Assembly: GCA_018644665.1 (NCBI GenBank)
Contig: JABGQA010000101.1
Coordinates: 1-64,000 of the forward strand
Reading direction: 5' to 3'
From: Candidatus Poribacteria bacterium
Lineage (GTDB): Bacteria > Poribacteria > WGA-4E > GCA-2687025
Length of the DNA: 64,000 nt
Numbering within the stretch: the stretch's first letter is position 1; the number at the start of each line of letters is the position of its first letter. The notes below the pieces were generated by a model that saw nothing but the letters and a program-made list of their open reading frames with translations, was not told where the DNA came from and did not search any database. The translations under genes and the position numbers were made by a program. Shown one piece after another: positions 36,486 to 45,514 of the stretch.

Positions 36486-39317
36486 CTATGAGCAGCGAAT
36501 CTCGGGCAGTGGCTCCCCGTCCGTCACGACCGTGACGCGGGCCCGCGGCCGTTCGCCAGTGCGCACGTCGCACGCGAGACCCACCTCGTACTCACCTGCC
36601 TGAGCGTTGGGAGCGTCCCCTTCCGGCCGCACATCCATCAGCGCCTCACCGTTGGGTCCATACAGAACACAGTCGGTGGCTGAGGTGTACTCGATGTAGC
36701 TCCCAGCCTCCATCTCCGCCGGGAACGTGATCCGGTCACCACCGATGGCAACCGACGGGTTCCGGACGACTCCCTTGACAAGTGGGAGCGCCTTGATGGC
36801 GCCAAGGTGACACGTGACGTCCTCGCCGGGCGGCAGGTCGTTGTACCAGACGCTGAGTTCGCCAACGCTGCCGAAGTTCACCGACTCGCGGAAGATCGAG
36901 TACAGATCCCGCGAGTACGGCCACACGTAGTCGCCACAGCGCCCGCCTTCGAACTCCACAAGCTCGAAATACCGCCATCCCTCGAAGTCGACGACGACGT
37001 AGTGTTCGCCGGCTCCGAGCGCCACCGACTCCGGGCTCTTCACCTGGAAGTTCAGGACCTCCCCGCGCGCATCGCCATGCACCCAAACGCCGATGCCTTG
37101 ATGGCCGCTCAGGTCGAGCGCGGGCGAGAATTCGCGGCTAACCTGGCTCCACGCTCCTGATCGGTCTGCTCGATCGCTGCGCGCCCGGTAGCGTGCGCTG
37201 ACCGCTCCGGCCCTCGCGACGTCCGCGGACGGCTCCAAGCTCGCCGCCACCCCCTCCGCGCCTTCGATCGGCCAGTCTGCCGCCCCTGCCCCGAAGTCCG
37301 CGAGGACGACGTTCTCGGGCGCGTCGTAGTCGCCTGCCGACATCAGCGCTTCGATGCGTAGGCGGGCCGGTTGGCTCGCGTGCGGGTTCCGCGCCGTCCA
37401 GGTGTCTGCTCCGCTGGCGAGGCCCTGTGTCTCGTACTTGTCATAGTTGGCCGGGCGGAACTGCCAGCGATCGTCGCCGGTCTGGGCGAGCGTGAACTCC
37501 GTACCGGGAGCCCTGAGTTGCGCCCTCACCGATTCGGGCACGCAATCGGCGCGCCGCAGCGTCTCGTACTTCTTGCAGATCGCCGCCAGCCGCGGGAGCC
37601 CGGGAGATGTCGCCAACCGCGCCGGGTCGACTTGCATCATCGAGAAGCTGCTGTCCGAACCCAACGCCTTGCCGCACAGGTACTCGACGTCGTCGGTGAG
37701 CGTCGGCTCCTGCTGCGGCGCGTCCCACGGCAGCGGCGCGAACCAGCCGAGGTGCGCGGGCAGCATGTTCCGGCGCGCGGAGAACCCATGGTCCCCGACG
37801 GCAGGGGCGGCGCTAACACCCGCCTGCCCGTTGGACGCGCAGTGGATGTCGATGAACGTCTTGTAGCCTCGGCGCGGATGGTCCCACGCCCCAAGGCGTG
37901 ACCGGACGAACCAGAGATGGTGGTGGAATGTGCTCATCTCCATCACCGACGGCTTGTCGAGGCGCTTCCACAGCTCGAACACGAACTTCGAGCCGTAGTG
38001 CCAGCCGTTCTCCGGCCCGCCCATCATGTCCTCGGCGTCGAGCGCGTCGAGGTACATCATGTCGAAGCCACACGTGTTGAACGCCTCGGCCGTCTTCGCG
38101 GCCACTTCGGCGAGTAGCGGTGAGTCGCCGTCGGGCGCGAACAGGCCGAAGAACTCCAGGAGGTGATGCGCCTGTGTGCCGGCGCCGTGCGACACGGCGC
38201 GAGTACCGTTCGCTCCGCGGGTGCAGCCGGTAAAGCCGTATGGCGCCTGCTTGTCGACGCCCGCGAACGTGATCAACTCCTCGTCCACCCTCAGCGTCAC
38301 GCTGTTGCGGGAGAACAGTCCCGTGATGGTGGACATGGTCTCCGTAGGTTCGGCCACATGCACCGTGGTGGCGTCGGCTGTCAGGGGTTCGGCCAACGTG
38401 AACGCGGCATCTGAGGCGAGCCCAGGATGCGGGACAGGCGTCACCCAGGCCGTGTCCTTCGCGATGCAATGGGCGTACGTGTGGAGCCCGGCGGAGATGC
38501 CGGCCTCGTGCAGCCTATCGACCGTGGCCTTCAGACTGCGGAACCCGTCTGGGTACATCGTGGGGTCGGGCCGACAGTCGCCGAAGCGGAACGACCGGCC
38601 TCCGTGGAAGTCGATCTGGTCGAAGCCAAGCTCGTGGGCGACATGAATCCAGTCGTCCGCGGTGTCCTCGGTGAGGTCGCCGAAGTTGAAGAGGTACGAA
38701 CCCCGATTGACCGACGGCTCCAGCGCCCACGGACCCCCGAGCGGCGAATGCGGGAGATCCGGCGCGTCGCTCACGGCTTCCTGCATGACGCTTCTCAGGC
38801 CATCGTACGGGCATCCGATGATGGCCACCTTCGCCCCGGTGAAACCGAACCTCGGGTAGCACATGGCCTTCAGCCGGACGTTGGCGCCCGGCAACTCGAC
38901 CACGTTCGTCTGGAGGTTGAGGGCCAGGGCGCACGCCGCAAACGGCTCGCCCTCAGCGCCGTTCAGCGCCAACGGGACGTCGACGATCACCAACTCGTCG
39001 ACATCGGCGCCAGTAACGGACAGGACTTCGATGACGAAGTACCGCTCCCGGGCCTCGATGTTGATGTGTGCGGTTACGTCGGCGCCCTCAAACGCGACAT
39101 TGAGAACGTCGCGGTGCAGGGATGCGGCGGAGGCCGGCCAGTCGTGGCCGCCTTTCCGAACCCGGCCGAAGGGCGCCCGGGCCGTTGTCGCGCAGTAGTC
39201 AACGCCCGTGCGCGTGTCCACCACCTGGCGAACGGAGGCATCGCCACCGATCGCGAGCCGGCAATGAGCGGTCTCGAACGCGATTGTACGGTCGCCGTCG
39301 GATGTGGTCTGCGACAT
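36486..39317 (-). CDS. Large putative glycoside-hydrolase-like protein
   Basis: The 943-residue protein has an N-terminal beta-sandwich (about 1-200), a TIM-barrel-like catalytic part with FDQIDFHGGRSFRFGDC, MYPDGFRSLKATVDRLHEAGISAGLHTYAH and CGFDMMYLDALDAED (an acid pair in the position of alpha-galactosidase-like nucleophiles), then C-terminal beta domains that resemble carbohydrate-binding modules. A phage-tail-like insertion (about residues 320-380) sits inside the barrel. The ATG at 39317 has GGAGGG 10 bases before it. A TTG 60 bases upstream is rejected. No signal peptide is visible, so it is probably intracellular. Confidence 0.7.
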   Translation of the reverse strand: MSQTTSDGDRTIAFETAHCRLAIGGDASVRQVVDTRTGVDYCATTARAPFGRVRKGGHDWPASAASLHRDVLNVAFEGADVTAHINIEARERYFVIEVLSVTGADVDELVIVDVPLALNGAEGEPFAACALALNLQTNVVELPGANVRLKAMCYPRFGFTGAKVAIIGCPYDGLRSVMQEAVSDAPDLPHSPLGGPWALEPSVNRGSYLFNFGDLTEDTADDWIHVAHELGFDQIDFHGGRSFRFGDCRPDPTMYPDGFRSLKATVDRLHEAGISAGLHTYAHCIAKDTAWVTPVPHPGLASDAAFTLAEPLTADATTVHVAEPTETMSTITGLFSRNSVTLRVDEELITFAGVDKQAPYGFTGCTRGANGTRAVSHGAGTQAHHLLEFFGLFAPDGDSPLLAEVAAKTAEAFNTCGFDMMYLDALDAEDMMGGPENGWHYGSKFVFELWKRLDKPSVMEMSTFHHHLWFVRSRLGAWDHPRRGYKTFIDIHCASNGQAGVSAAPAVGDHGFSARRNMLPAHLGWFAPLPWDAPQQEPTLTDDVEYLCGKALGSDSSFSMMQVDPARLATSPGLPRLAAICKKYETLRRADCVPESVRAQLRAPGTEFTLAQTGDDRWQFRPANYDKYETQGLASGADTWTARNPHASQPARLRIEALMSAGDYDAPENVVLADFGAGAADWPIEGAEGVAASLEPSADVARAGAVSARYRARSDRADRSGAWSQVSREFSPALDLSGHQGIGVWVHGDARGEVLNFQVKSPESVALGAGEHYVVVDFEGWRYFELVEFEGGRCGDYVWPYSRDLYSIFRESVNFGSVGELSVWYNDLPPGEDVTCHLGAIKALPLVKGVVRNPSVAIGGDRITFPAEMEAGSYIEYTSATDCVLYGPNGEALMDVRPEGDAPNAQAGEYEVGLACDVRTGERPRARVTVVTDGEPLPEIRCS

Positions 39318-39442
39318 GCTCTTGGCGCCCTCCGTCTGGCGTGCGCCGGCCATCTGCGCGATGCCGGGCGCGGTCAAGGTCCAATCCGGGCGTTACGTCA
39401 CGCCTTCGCCGACCGACGGAGCACGTCCACACGCGCCGGCGA

Positions 39443-40057
39443 TCACGCTTTGACGAGGAAGACCGACCCCTCGTGAATAGTCGCGGCGTAATTCAGCAAC
39501 GGGCGACCCGCCGGGCCCTGCTGCACGGACCCGTCCAGCCGGAACCGCGACCCGTGGCAGGGGCAATCGAACCCGTCTGCGCCGTCGTACTCCACGTCGC
39601 ATTGCTGGTGCGTGCAGGTGAAGGTGTTCGCCGCGACGGTGTCCGCATCGACGCGGACGAGAATCAGGGGGTCGTCCCCACCGTTCGCGTTGTCGGTGTC
39701 CAGGGCGGCGAGCGTGTTCCTGTCTCGGACCTCCTGCGTGCCGCCGATCTGCTCTAGATCCGCCGACATCTCCACCTCAACCCCGTCCGGCTTCTCGTCA
39801 ACGGGCGGATCGACGTCGCCGACATCGCCGTCGTCCACAGGGCCAGGGTCGTCGGAGGCCCCGGCGTCTCCCGATGGCAGGTCGCCCGCGCCTGGATCGT
39901 CGATGTCGGGCGCGAGTACGTCGGCATCGCCGCCGCACCCGATCATCGCCACAGCGCCTGTGCCTAGGGCCAACAGACCGGTGGTCCGCAGGAATAGGCG
40001 GCGGCCGATGACCTCAGGCCCGGCTACGGTGGCTACACTCGCATTCAGTCTCAGCAC
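39443..40057 (-). CDS. Tat-dependent Rieske iron-sulfur lipoprotein
   Basis: The 204-residue protein has a twin-arginine signal (GRRLFLRTTGLL) with a lipobox (AVAMIGC-GG), an acidic Asp/Gly/Pro-rich linker (about 45-95) and a Rieske domain ending in TCTHQQC and DCPCHGSRF, the His/Cys ligands of a 2Fe-2S cluster. The GTG at 40057 has GAGGAG six bases upstream. It may carry electrons on the outer face of the membrane, but no cytochrome partner is nearby. Confidence 0.88.
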   Translation of the reverse strand: MLRLNASVATVAGPEVIGRRLFLRTTGLLALGTGAVAMIGCGGDADVLAPDIDDPGAGDLPSGDAGASDDPGPVDDGDVGDVDPPVDEKPDGVEVEMSADLEQIGGTQEVRDRNTLAALDTDNANGGDDPLILVRVDADTVAANTFTCTHQQCDVEYDGADGFDCPCHGSRFRLDGSVQQGPAGRPLLNYAATIHEGSVFLVKA

Positions 40058-40150
40058 AGAACGCTCCTCGACTTGCGCAAACGGGTGGATGGGTGCGTAC
40101 GAGAGCTTACCTCGCGCTACGCGTGCGGAGGCAAGCCGCGGCGATGCGCC

Positions 40151-41131
40151 CTACCAGGGCGGCGTGACGCCGCACTCCGACCCCAACGCGGTCAGCCGCT
40201 TGCGGTGACCTTCGCCGACGGGAATCCCCTCCTCGCGGTACGCGGCCTCGCGACGCGCCTCGATCGATCCGGGCAGCATCGCCTCGTCGAAGCCGTCGAG
40301 AGGTTCGAGTTTCGCGACATCCGCCATGTACGCCTGGAGGTCGGCATAGAAGTCCGCAGGCTCCGCGAACAGCGAGATGCGAAGCGTGATGACGAAGGAG
40401 CCCTGGTTGGCGCCGGGCCACTTCCGCGTCTCCGGCGCGCGCCCGTACGGCACCCCGGCTAGGAATCCACCCCACGACTGGCAGATCGCCCCCAACCCAA
40501 CGCCTCGGAACACGGTGCCGGGGGCCAGACGCGAGATCTCGACGCGATGCGGGTCGCCCGCGTAGCAGTCGTGTATCGCGCCGAAGTCCACCACGACGTT
40601 CTTGCCGTCCCCCGCGGGCGCGCCGAACGCCATCGGGGATCCGCCAGCGGCCGTGACGTACGGGCTCCCGGCCGACAGGCCCATCTGGTGCCCCGACGTC
40701 ACGTACGTCAGCAGATCGTGCTCCAACGGCATCCGGGCGTATATGCCGGCTGCCCCAAAGTGCCCGTGGTTGCCCGTGGACAGGACAGCGATGCCATGCT
40801 CCTTGGCCTTCTCGATGATGCGTAGCGTGCCCTCGTGCGCCGGGAAGTAGCCGAGTCCGCCGTCGCCGTCGAGCTGCAGACTCGTTGGCGTCTCGCGCAC
40901 GACCGTGATGTCCGGCGCTGGGTTGAGGGCGCCCTCACGCATCAGCCGAGAGTAGGCGGCTATCTGCTGGGTGCCGTGGCTGAACACGCCCCGTAGGTCG
41001 TTCGTCGTGAGTAGGTCCGCGAGCAGGCTCGCGCGCTCGGCGGGGGCGCCGGCGGCGGCGGCCACTGCGCAGACGAACTCGCGCATCGGCCCGTGCGGGA
41101 CACGTATGAATTCGTCCGGCGGCGCGTTCAT
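40151..41131 (-). CDS. Ldh-family malate/L-lactate/sulfolactate dehydrogenase-type oxidoreductase
   Basis: The 326-residue protein belongs to the Ldh_2 family of NAD(P)-dependent dehydrogenases that is not related to the classical Rossmann LDH. The motifs SHGTQQIAAYSRLMREG, GYFPAHEGTLRIIEKA and STGNHGHFGAAGIYA are all visible. GGGAGGT precedes the ATG at 41131. A Gfo/Idh gene lies just upstream on the same strand (45 bases), so the two may be part of one sugar-acid pathway. Confidence 0.88.
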   Translation of the reverse strand: MNAPPDEFIRVPHGPMREFVCAVAAAAGAPAERASLLADLLTTNDLRGVFSHGTQQIAAYSRLMREGALNPAPDITVVRETPTSLQLDGDGGLGYFPAHEGTLRIIEKAKEHGIAVLSTGNHGHFGAAGIYARMPLEHDLLTYVTSGHQMGLSAGSPYVTAAGGSPMAFGAPAGDGKNVVVDFGAIHDCYAGDPHRVEISRLAPGTVFRGVGLGAICQSWGGFLAGVPYGRAPETRKWPGANQGSFVITLRISLFAEPADFYADLQAYMADVAKLEPLDGFDEAMLPGSIEARREAAYREEGIPVGEGHRKRLTALGSECGVTPPW

Positions 41132-41177
41132 CGGTCACCTCCCTATCGCGCCGTTGCGGCGCGGGTCCGACCCGATG

Positions 41178-42206
41178 CTAGACGTGGATACGGCGGCCGG
41201 CGACTGCCGATTGGTTCACCGCCTCCGTGAAGGCCATATACCGAACGCCCTCGTCGAACGGCGTGAGGGTGACGGGAACGCCGTCGCGGATCGAATCGAC
41301 GAAGTCCTCCTCGACCCGCCATCCGGCCCGCGGGCCGTCGGGGAGCGGGATGTTCGCGAGCGCCTCGTCTCCAGCCCGCGCCGCGCAGACGTTCTCGGGG
41401 CCGAACTCCAGCACGAGCGTGCCGTCGCTCCCGTACGCCTCGGCCCGCGACGGCCCCGCGTGCGCGGCGACGCTGCTGAATTGGAAGACTGCCAGCGCGC
41501 CGGACGCCATCTCCGCAAGCACCTGCGCGGTCTCAGGCACGTCGACGCGGCGCGTGCCTCCGGTTTCCGGATCGGGACGCGTCGTGTTCCACACGCGCGT
41601 GGTGGCGGTCACCGTGGTGGCGTGCCCGAAGTACCGTGCAAGCGTCTCGTAGACGATGCCGAGGTTCATGATGTTGATGCCGGACATGTCTTGACGTTGA
41701 CGCCAATGGACCGGCGCGCTCGGATCGACGCCCCCGCCCGCTAGGCCGCGCACATGTATCTCGCGCACGGCGCCAAGCACGCCCGCCGCGATCTGCTCCC
41801 GGATGGTGGCATCCCACGCGAGCATCATCGGAGACGGCACGATCTGCGCCACGCGATCGGTTCGGTTGGCGGCGTCGAGCATGGCGCGCGCCTCGCCGAG
41901 GTTCATCGCCATGCGCGCCTCGCACAGGACGTGCTTGCCTGCGTTGAGCGCCGCAATCGACATGGGCGCGTGCATGTACGGCCACGTCCCAATGACAACG
42001 GCGTCGAGATCGTCGCGTTCTGTGAGCGCGCGCCAGTCCGTCATCACGTCGGGAATGCCGAACTCCTCGGCGACCTTCGCGCCCGACTCGTGGCTGCGGT
42101 TGCACACGGCGACGATCTTCACATCGTCGATACCCTGCAGCCCGGGGATGTGTCGCCCCTTCGTGTTCCCACCGGCCCCGATGATCCCTACCCGCAACGT
42201 GCCCAT
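41178..42206 (-). CDS. Gfo/Idh/MocA family oxidoreductase
   Basis: The 342-residue protein has the Rossmann GAGGNTKGRHIPG near the start, the conserved CEARMAMNLGEA segment in the place of the EKP motif (EAR instead of EKP), and a C-terminal substrate sheet. The replacement of the catalytic lysine of EKP by arginine may alter activity. The ATG at 42206 has GGGAG and AGGA just before it. An upstream start at 42233 is rejected. It lies between the Ldh-type enzyme and glnE on the same strand. Confidence 0.85.
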   Translation of the reverse strand: MGTLRVGIIGAGGNTKGRHIPGLQGIDDVKIVAVCNRSHESGAKVAEEFGIPDVMTDWRALTERDDLDAVVIGTWPYMHAPMSIAALNAGKHVLCEARMAMNLGEARAMLDAANRTDRVAQIVPSPMMLAWDATIREQIAAGVLGAVREIHVRGLAGGGVDPSAPVHWRQRQDMSGINIMNLGIVYETLARYFGHATTVTATTRVWNTTRPDPETGGTRRVDVPETAQVLAEMASGALAVFQFSSVAAHAGPSRAEAYGSDGTLVLEFGPENVCAARAGDEALANIPLPDGPRAGWRVEEDFVDSIRDGVPVTLTPFDEGVRYMAFTEAVNQSAVAGRRIHV

Positions 42207-42236
42207 CTGTCCTGCTCCCTGTGTCTGACGCAAGCC

Positions 42237-45200
42237 TCAGCCTGCCCCCCGGAGTCGCGTGAATACGTCCTCGAAGATGTCGCGCACCTCCTCGGTCCGG
42301 CGATGGTACTCCGTGAGGAACGTCTCAGACTCCTCGTACCCGAGCCGTCGCGTAAGCTTGCCGAGCGCGACCGGATCGGACGGCAACGCGCTCATCGGGC
42401 GATTGTCGACGATTTGGAGGCGGTCCTCGACGAAGCGCAGGAACACGTATGTCGCGCGAAGGCGGTCGGCCTGATGCGTCGTGAGATGGCCCGCGACGAG
42501 CAATACGTCGATCGCCTCAACCGTGTTCGTCGAGCGCAGTTCGAGGTCCGCGTGACCGTGGCGTATTTGCAGAGCCTGCGCCAGAAACTCGATGTCAACG
42601 ACGCCGCCATGCCCGGACTTGACGTTGTGCAGCCTGTCACCCTCGCGCGCGACCTTGTCCTCCTTGCGCGCCCGCACGGAGTAAATCGCGGCCGCCTCTT
42701 CGGCCGTGAGACCGTCGCCATACGCGAACGCGGCGGCCACGGACATGTACGCTGCGCCGACATCGTCGCTGCCCGCCACGACGCGCGCCTTCAGGGTCGC
42801 CTGACGCTCCCACAGCTCGCCGTGGTCGCGGTAGTAGCTCTCGTATCCGGCGACTGTGAGCGCCATTGGGCCACCGCGCCCGTAGGGTCGCAGCCGCATG
42901 TCGAGGTCGTATATGGCGCCACCAAGCACAGGCTTCTTCCAGTGATTGACGACGGATCGCACCATGCGGCGATAGAAGTCCGCGTTGGACATCCCCTGGG
43001 TCGTCTCGCCCTCCTCGGAGTACACCACTTGCACGTCGAGGTCCGAGCTGTAGTTGAGTTCCCGTCCCGCGAGTTTCCCCATGCCGATGACGGCGTAGCC
43101 CGCGGGCGACCCGTCGCCCTGCGAAGGCGCGCCATGGCGCGCGCAGGCGTCCTCGTAGAACGCGTCGAAGCAGCGCCGCAGCACCGCTTCGGCGAGGATG
43201 CTCAGCTCGCGTGTCGTGGCCAGCACGTCGCTCTCGCCCACGATGTCTCGCGTGCCAATGCGCAGCAGTGCCTCGTGGCGATACCGCTGGACGTGCCGCA
43301 GCAACGCGTCCAAGCCCGGTTCCGACGCTTCCCCGAGCGCTGTCAGGCACTCCTCGACGGAACCAGCGCGCTGCGTGAACCCGGGGCCGTACACGAGCGC
43401 TTCGTAGGCAAGCGGATCGCGCGCCAAGATGTCGCCGAGGAAGCGGCTCGTCCCCAGGATGCGGACGACCAACTGACGAACGCCGGGTTCCTCGCGCAAC
43501 ACGGGATATATCTGCGCCCGCGCGCCTGACGCGGACAGGAACCGTTCGAGCTGAACCAGGGCGAGCATCGGATCAGGGGTCGCGGCGATCTGGTCGAGCA
43601 GCCCCTCCGCGAACCGCACGAACATCTGCCGTACGCGGGGCGTGAATCGCACTCGCTCGGATCCGCTGGCTAACTCGCGGATGAGCCGGTGCGCGGCAGG
43701 CGCGTCGGCGAGTCCGTATCCGGCGAGAAACGGTGTCGACTCGTCGGACGGCCTTTCCTCGGCAAGAAGCGTGTTCATCCGCCAACCGAAGGCGCTCTCG
43801 TCGGCAGCGAAGAGCGCGTCGAACGAGCTGCGGATAGTCCGCTGACGCGCCTCGAACTCCTTGCGGAAGTGCGCGCCGGCGTCGCCACCGTAGCCGAGAC
43901 GTAGAGCCAGCCTCTCCCATTCTGCGGGGTCGGCCGGGGCGTGATACACCTGCCGGTCGGCCACAAGTTGCACGGTGTTCTCGACGCGGCGCATGTAACG
44001 ATAGGCGTCCTTCAGCTCTTCGGCTTCGGCGACAGGGAGCACGCCAGCCGCGCCCAGCGCGTCAAGAGCTGCCACCGTGCCGGCCGCTCTCGCCGTCGCG
44101 ACCCGTGGGCCATGGAGAAGCTGCAGCGCCTGGACGACAAACTCGGAGTCCCGTATCCCGCCAGGTCCAAGCTTGATGTGCAGTAAGGGGTCGCCGTCGC
44201 GTGCGATGCGTTTCTCGATCGACGCCTTGGTCCAGCGGATCTCGTCGAGCGTCTCCTCGACCTGCCTGCCGTCGAGGGTGGCGCGGTACACAAAGGGCCG
44301 CACCATGCGCACGAACGCCGTCCCAAGCGCCGCATCGCCGGCGACGTGTCGCGCCTTCACAAGCGCCTGGCGTTCCAGCAGCTCACCCCATGTCTCGTAG
44401 TACGCCTCGTAGCTGTCGAGCGACCGCGCAAGAGGCCCGGCCTTGCCTTGTGGGCGGAGTCGAAAGTCCACCCGGAACACGTACCCGTCGCGCGTCTGCT
44501 TCCCGATGGCGTCGGCCAACCTTTCGGTCAGCCGTTGGAAGAACGTCTGATTGTCCGTGCCGTCGTCGGTAACACCGTCCTCGCTGTAGACACACAGGAC
44601 GTCCACGTCCGACGAGAAGTTGAGCTCCTCACCCCCAAGCTTCCCCATCCCGATGACAGCGTACGTGGCCTCAGACCCGTCGGCTCCTCGAGGGACGCCG
44701 TACCGCTCGACGAGCCCCGCCCGTACGACGTCGATGGCCACTTCGAACGTGACGTCCGCGACGTACGCCATCTCGCGGGTGACGTCGTCCACGAGCGCGC
44801 CGCGGACGAGGTCACGGACACCGATGCGGAGCGTCTCCCGGCGCTTGAACCGACGCAGGATGGCGAGCTTCGCATCTGGGGACTCGACTCCCGCGACCCA
44901 CGCGCGCAACTCACCCAGCATCTCCTCGCGTCCTCGCGGCGCGTCGAGCGCGTCCGTCTCGAGGAGCCACGAGAGGTACTCGGGCTGGCGGATCAGTATC
45001 GACGACAGGTACTCGCTCGACCCGAAGACGAACAGCAGTTCCTCGAGTAGGTGCGGGACGCTGCGGAGCGTCGTGAAGAACGTGTGCGGGTCCACCCGGG
45101 CGCGCGTGTAGTTGTGGAAGCGCGTGAGCGCGCGGTCGGGATCCGGGGATCGGCCCGCCGCGCCGAGCAGGCCGGGGAGGAAGTCAGCAAGGCCATCTCG

Positions 45201-45359
45201 GGACGCCTGCATGTCCGCCATCGCGCGGATGACACCGTCCGCCGCGGGCGCATCCCGGAAGCCGAAAGGCGTGAGCACGTCACGCACTTCCTCCGGCGTC
45301 AACTCGCGTTCGGATAGGATGAGACGCCGCGCGTCCTGGCCCAGTTGTGTCGCCGGCAT
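42237..45359 (-). CDS. glnE: Glutamine synthetase adenylyltransferase/deadenylylase
   Basis: GlnE adds and removes AMP on the glutamine synthetase tyrosine, controlled by PII and glutamine. The 1040-residue chain has two nucleotidyltransferase halves with GMGKLGGEELNFSSDVDVLCVYSEDG in the first and GMGKLAGRELNYSSDLDVQVVYSEEG in the second, each followed by the PII/helical regulatory domain. The ATG at 45359 has GAGG six bases upstream. Two other starts (45365, 45371) are close. It is far from glnA but matches the adenylylation Tyr401 in that protein. Confidence 0.95.
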   Translation of the reverse strand: MPATQLGQDARRLILSERELTPEEVRDVLTPFGFRDAPAADGVIRAMADMQASRDGLADFLPGLLGAAGRSPDPDRALTRFHNYTRARVDPHTFFTTLRSVPHLLEELLFVFGSSEYLSSILIRQPEYLSWLLETDALDAPRGREEMLGELRAWVAGVESPDAKLAILRRFKRRETLRIGVRDLVRGALVDDVTREMAYVADVTFEVAIDVVRAGLVERYGVPRGADGSEATYAVIGMGKLGGEELNFSSDVDVLCVYSEDGVTDDGTDNQTFFQRLTERLADAIGKQTRDGYVFRVDFRLRPQGKAGPLARSLDSYEAYYETWGELLERQALVKARHVAGDAALGTAFVRMVRPFVYRATLDGRQVEETLDEIRWTKASIEKRIARDGDPLLHIKLGPGGIRDSEFVVQALQLLHGPRVATARAAGTVAALDALGAAGVLPVAEAEELKDAYRYMRRVENTVQLVADRQVYHAPADPAEWERLALRLGYGGDAGAHFRKEFEARQRTIRSSFDALFAADESAFGWRMNTLLAEERPSDESTPFLAGYGLADAPAAHRLIRELASGSERVRFTPRVRQMFVRFAEGLLDQIAATPDPMLALVQLERFLSASGARAQIYPVLREEPGVRQLVVRILGTSRFLGDILARDPLAYEALVYGPGFTQRAGSVEECLTALGEASEPGLDALLRHVQRYRHEALLRIGTRDIVGESDVLATTRELSILAEAVLRRCFDAFYEDACARHGAPSQGDGSPAGYAVIGMGKLAGRELNYSSDLDVQVVYSEEGETTQGMSNADFYRRMVRSVVNHWKKPVLGGAIYDLDMRLRPYGRGGPMALTVAGYESYYRDHGELWERQATLKARVVAGSDDVGAAYMSVAAAFAYGDGLTAEEAAAIYSVRARKEDKVAREGDRLHNVKSGHGGVVDIEFLAQALQIRHGHADLELRSTNTVEAIDVLLVAGHLTTHQADRLRATYVFLRFVEDRLQIVDNRPMSALPSDPVALGKLTRRLGYEESETFLTEYHRRTEEVRDIFEDVFTRLRGAG

Positions 45360-45455
45360 CGGCATCCTCAAATGCGGTGCGAAGGCGCGTGGAATCTAGC
45401 ACGCAGAGACGTCCTAAGGCAACTTCCTCGGTCAGCGGCTCGACGGTGTTTCGCG

Positions 45456-45484
45456 TTGACCGCCGGTATCCGTCATGCTACTGT
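45456..45484 (+). promoter_or_regulatory. Candidate sigma-70 promoter of the M14 gene
   Basis: TTGACC at 45456-45461 and TACTGT at 45479-45484 are spaced by 17 bases, close to the TTGACA/TATAAT consensus. Transcription would begin near 45491, giving a leader of about 25 bases to the ATG at 45515. This is the divergent region with glnE. Confidence 0.45.
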
Positions 45485-45514
45485 CCGAACACGCTTTCCC
45501 GGGTCACCGACGCC

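Noticed and set aside
41754-43529. Long open frame of 591 codons on the plus strand, and similar frames at 1092-1850, 9604-10815 (minus), 26428-27570 and 46467-48017 (minus)
   Set aside because: They lie antisense to or out of phase with well-recognised genes (glnE, glnA, the ABC genes, addA and others), are rich in Arg/Ala/Val from high-GC codons and match no family. They are shadows of the real genes.
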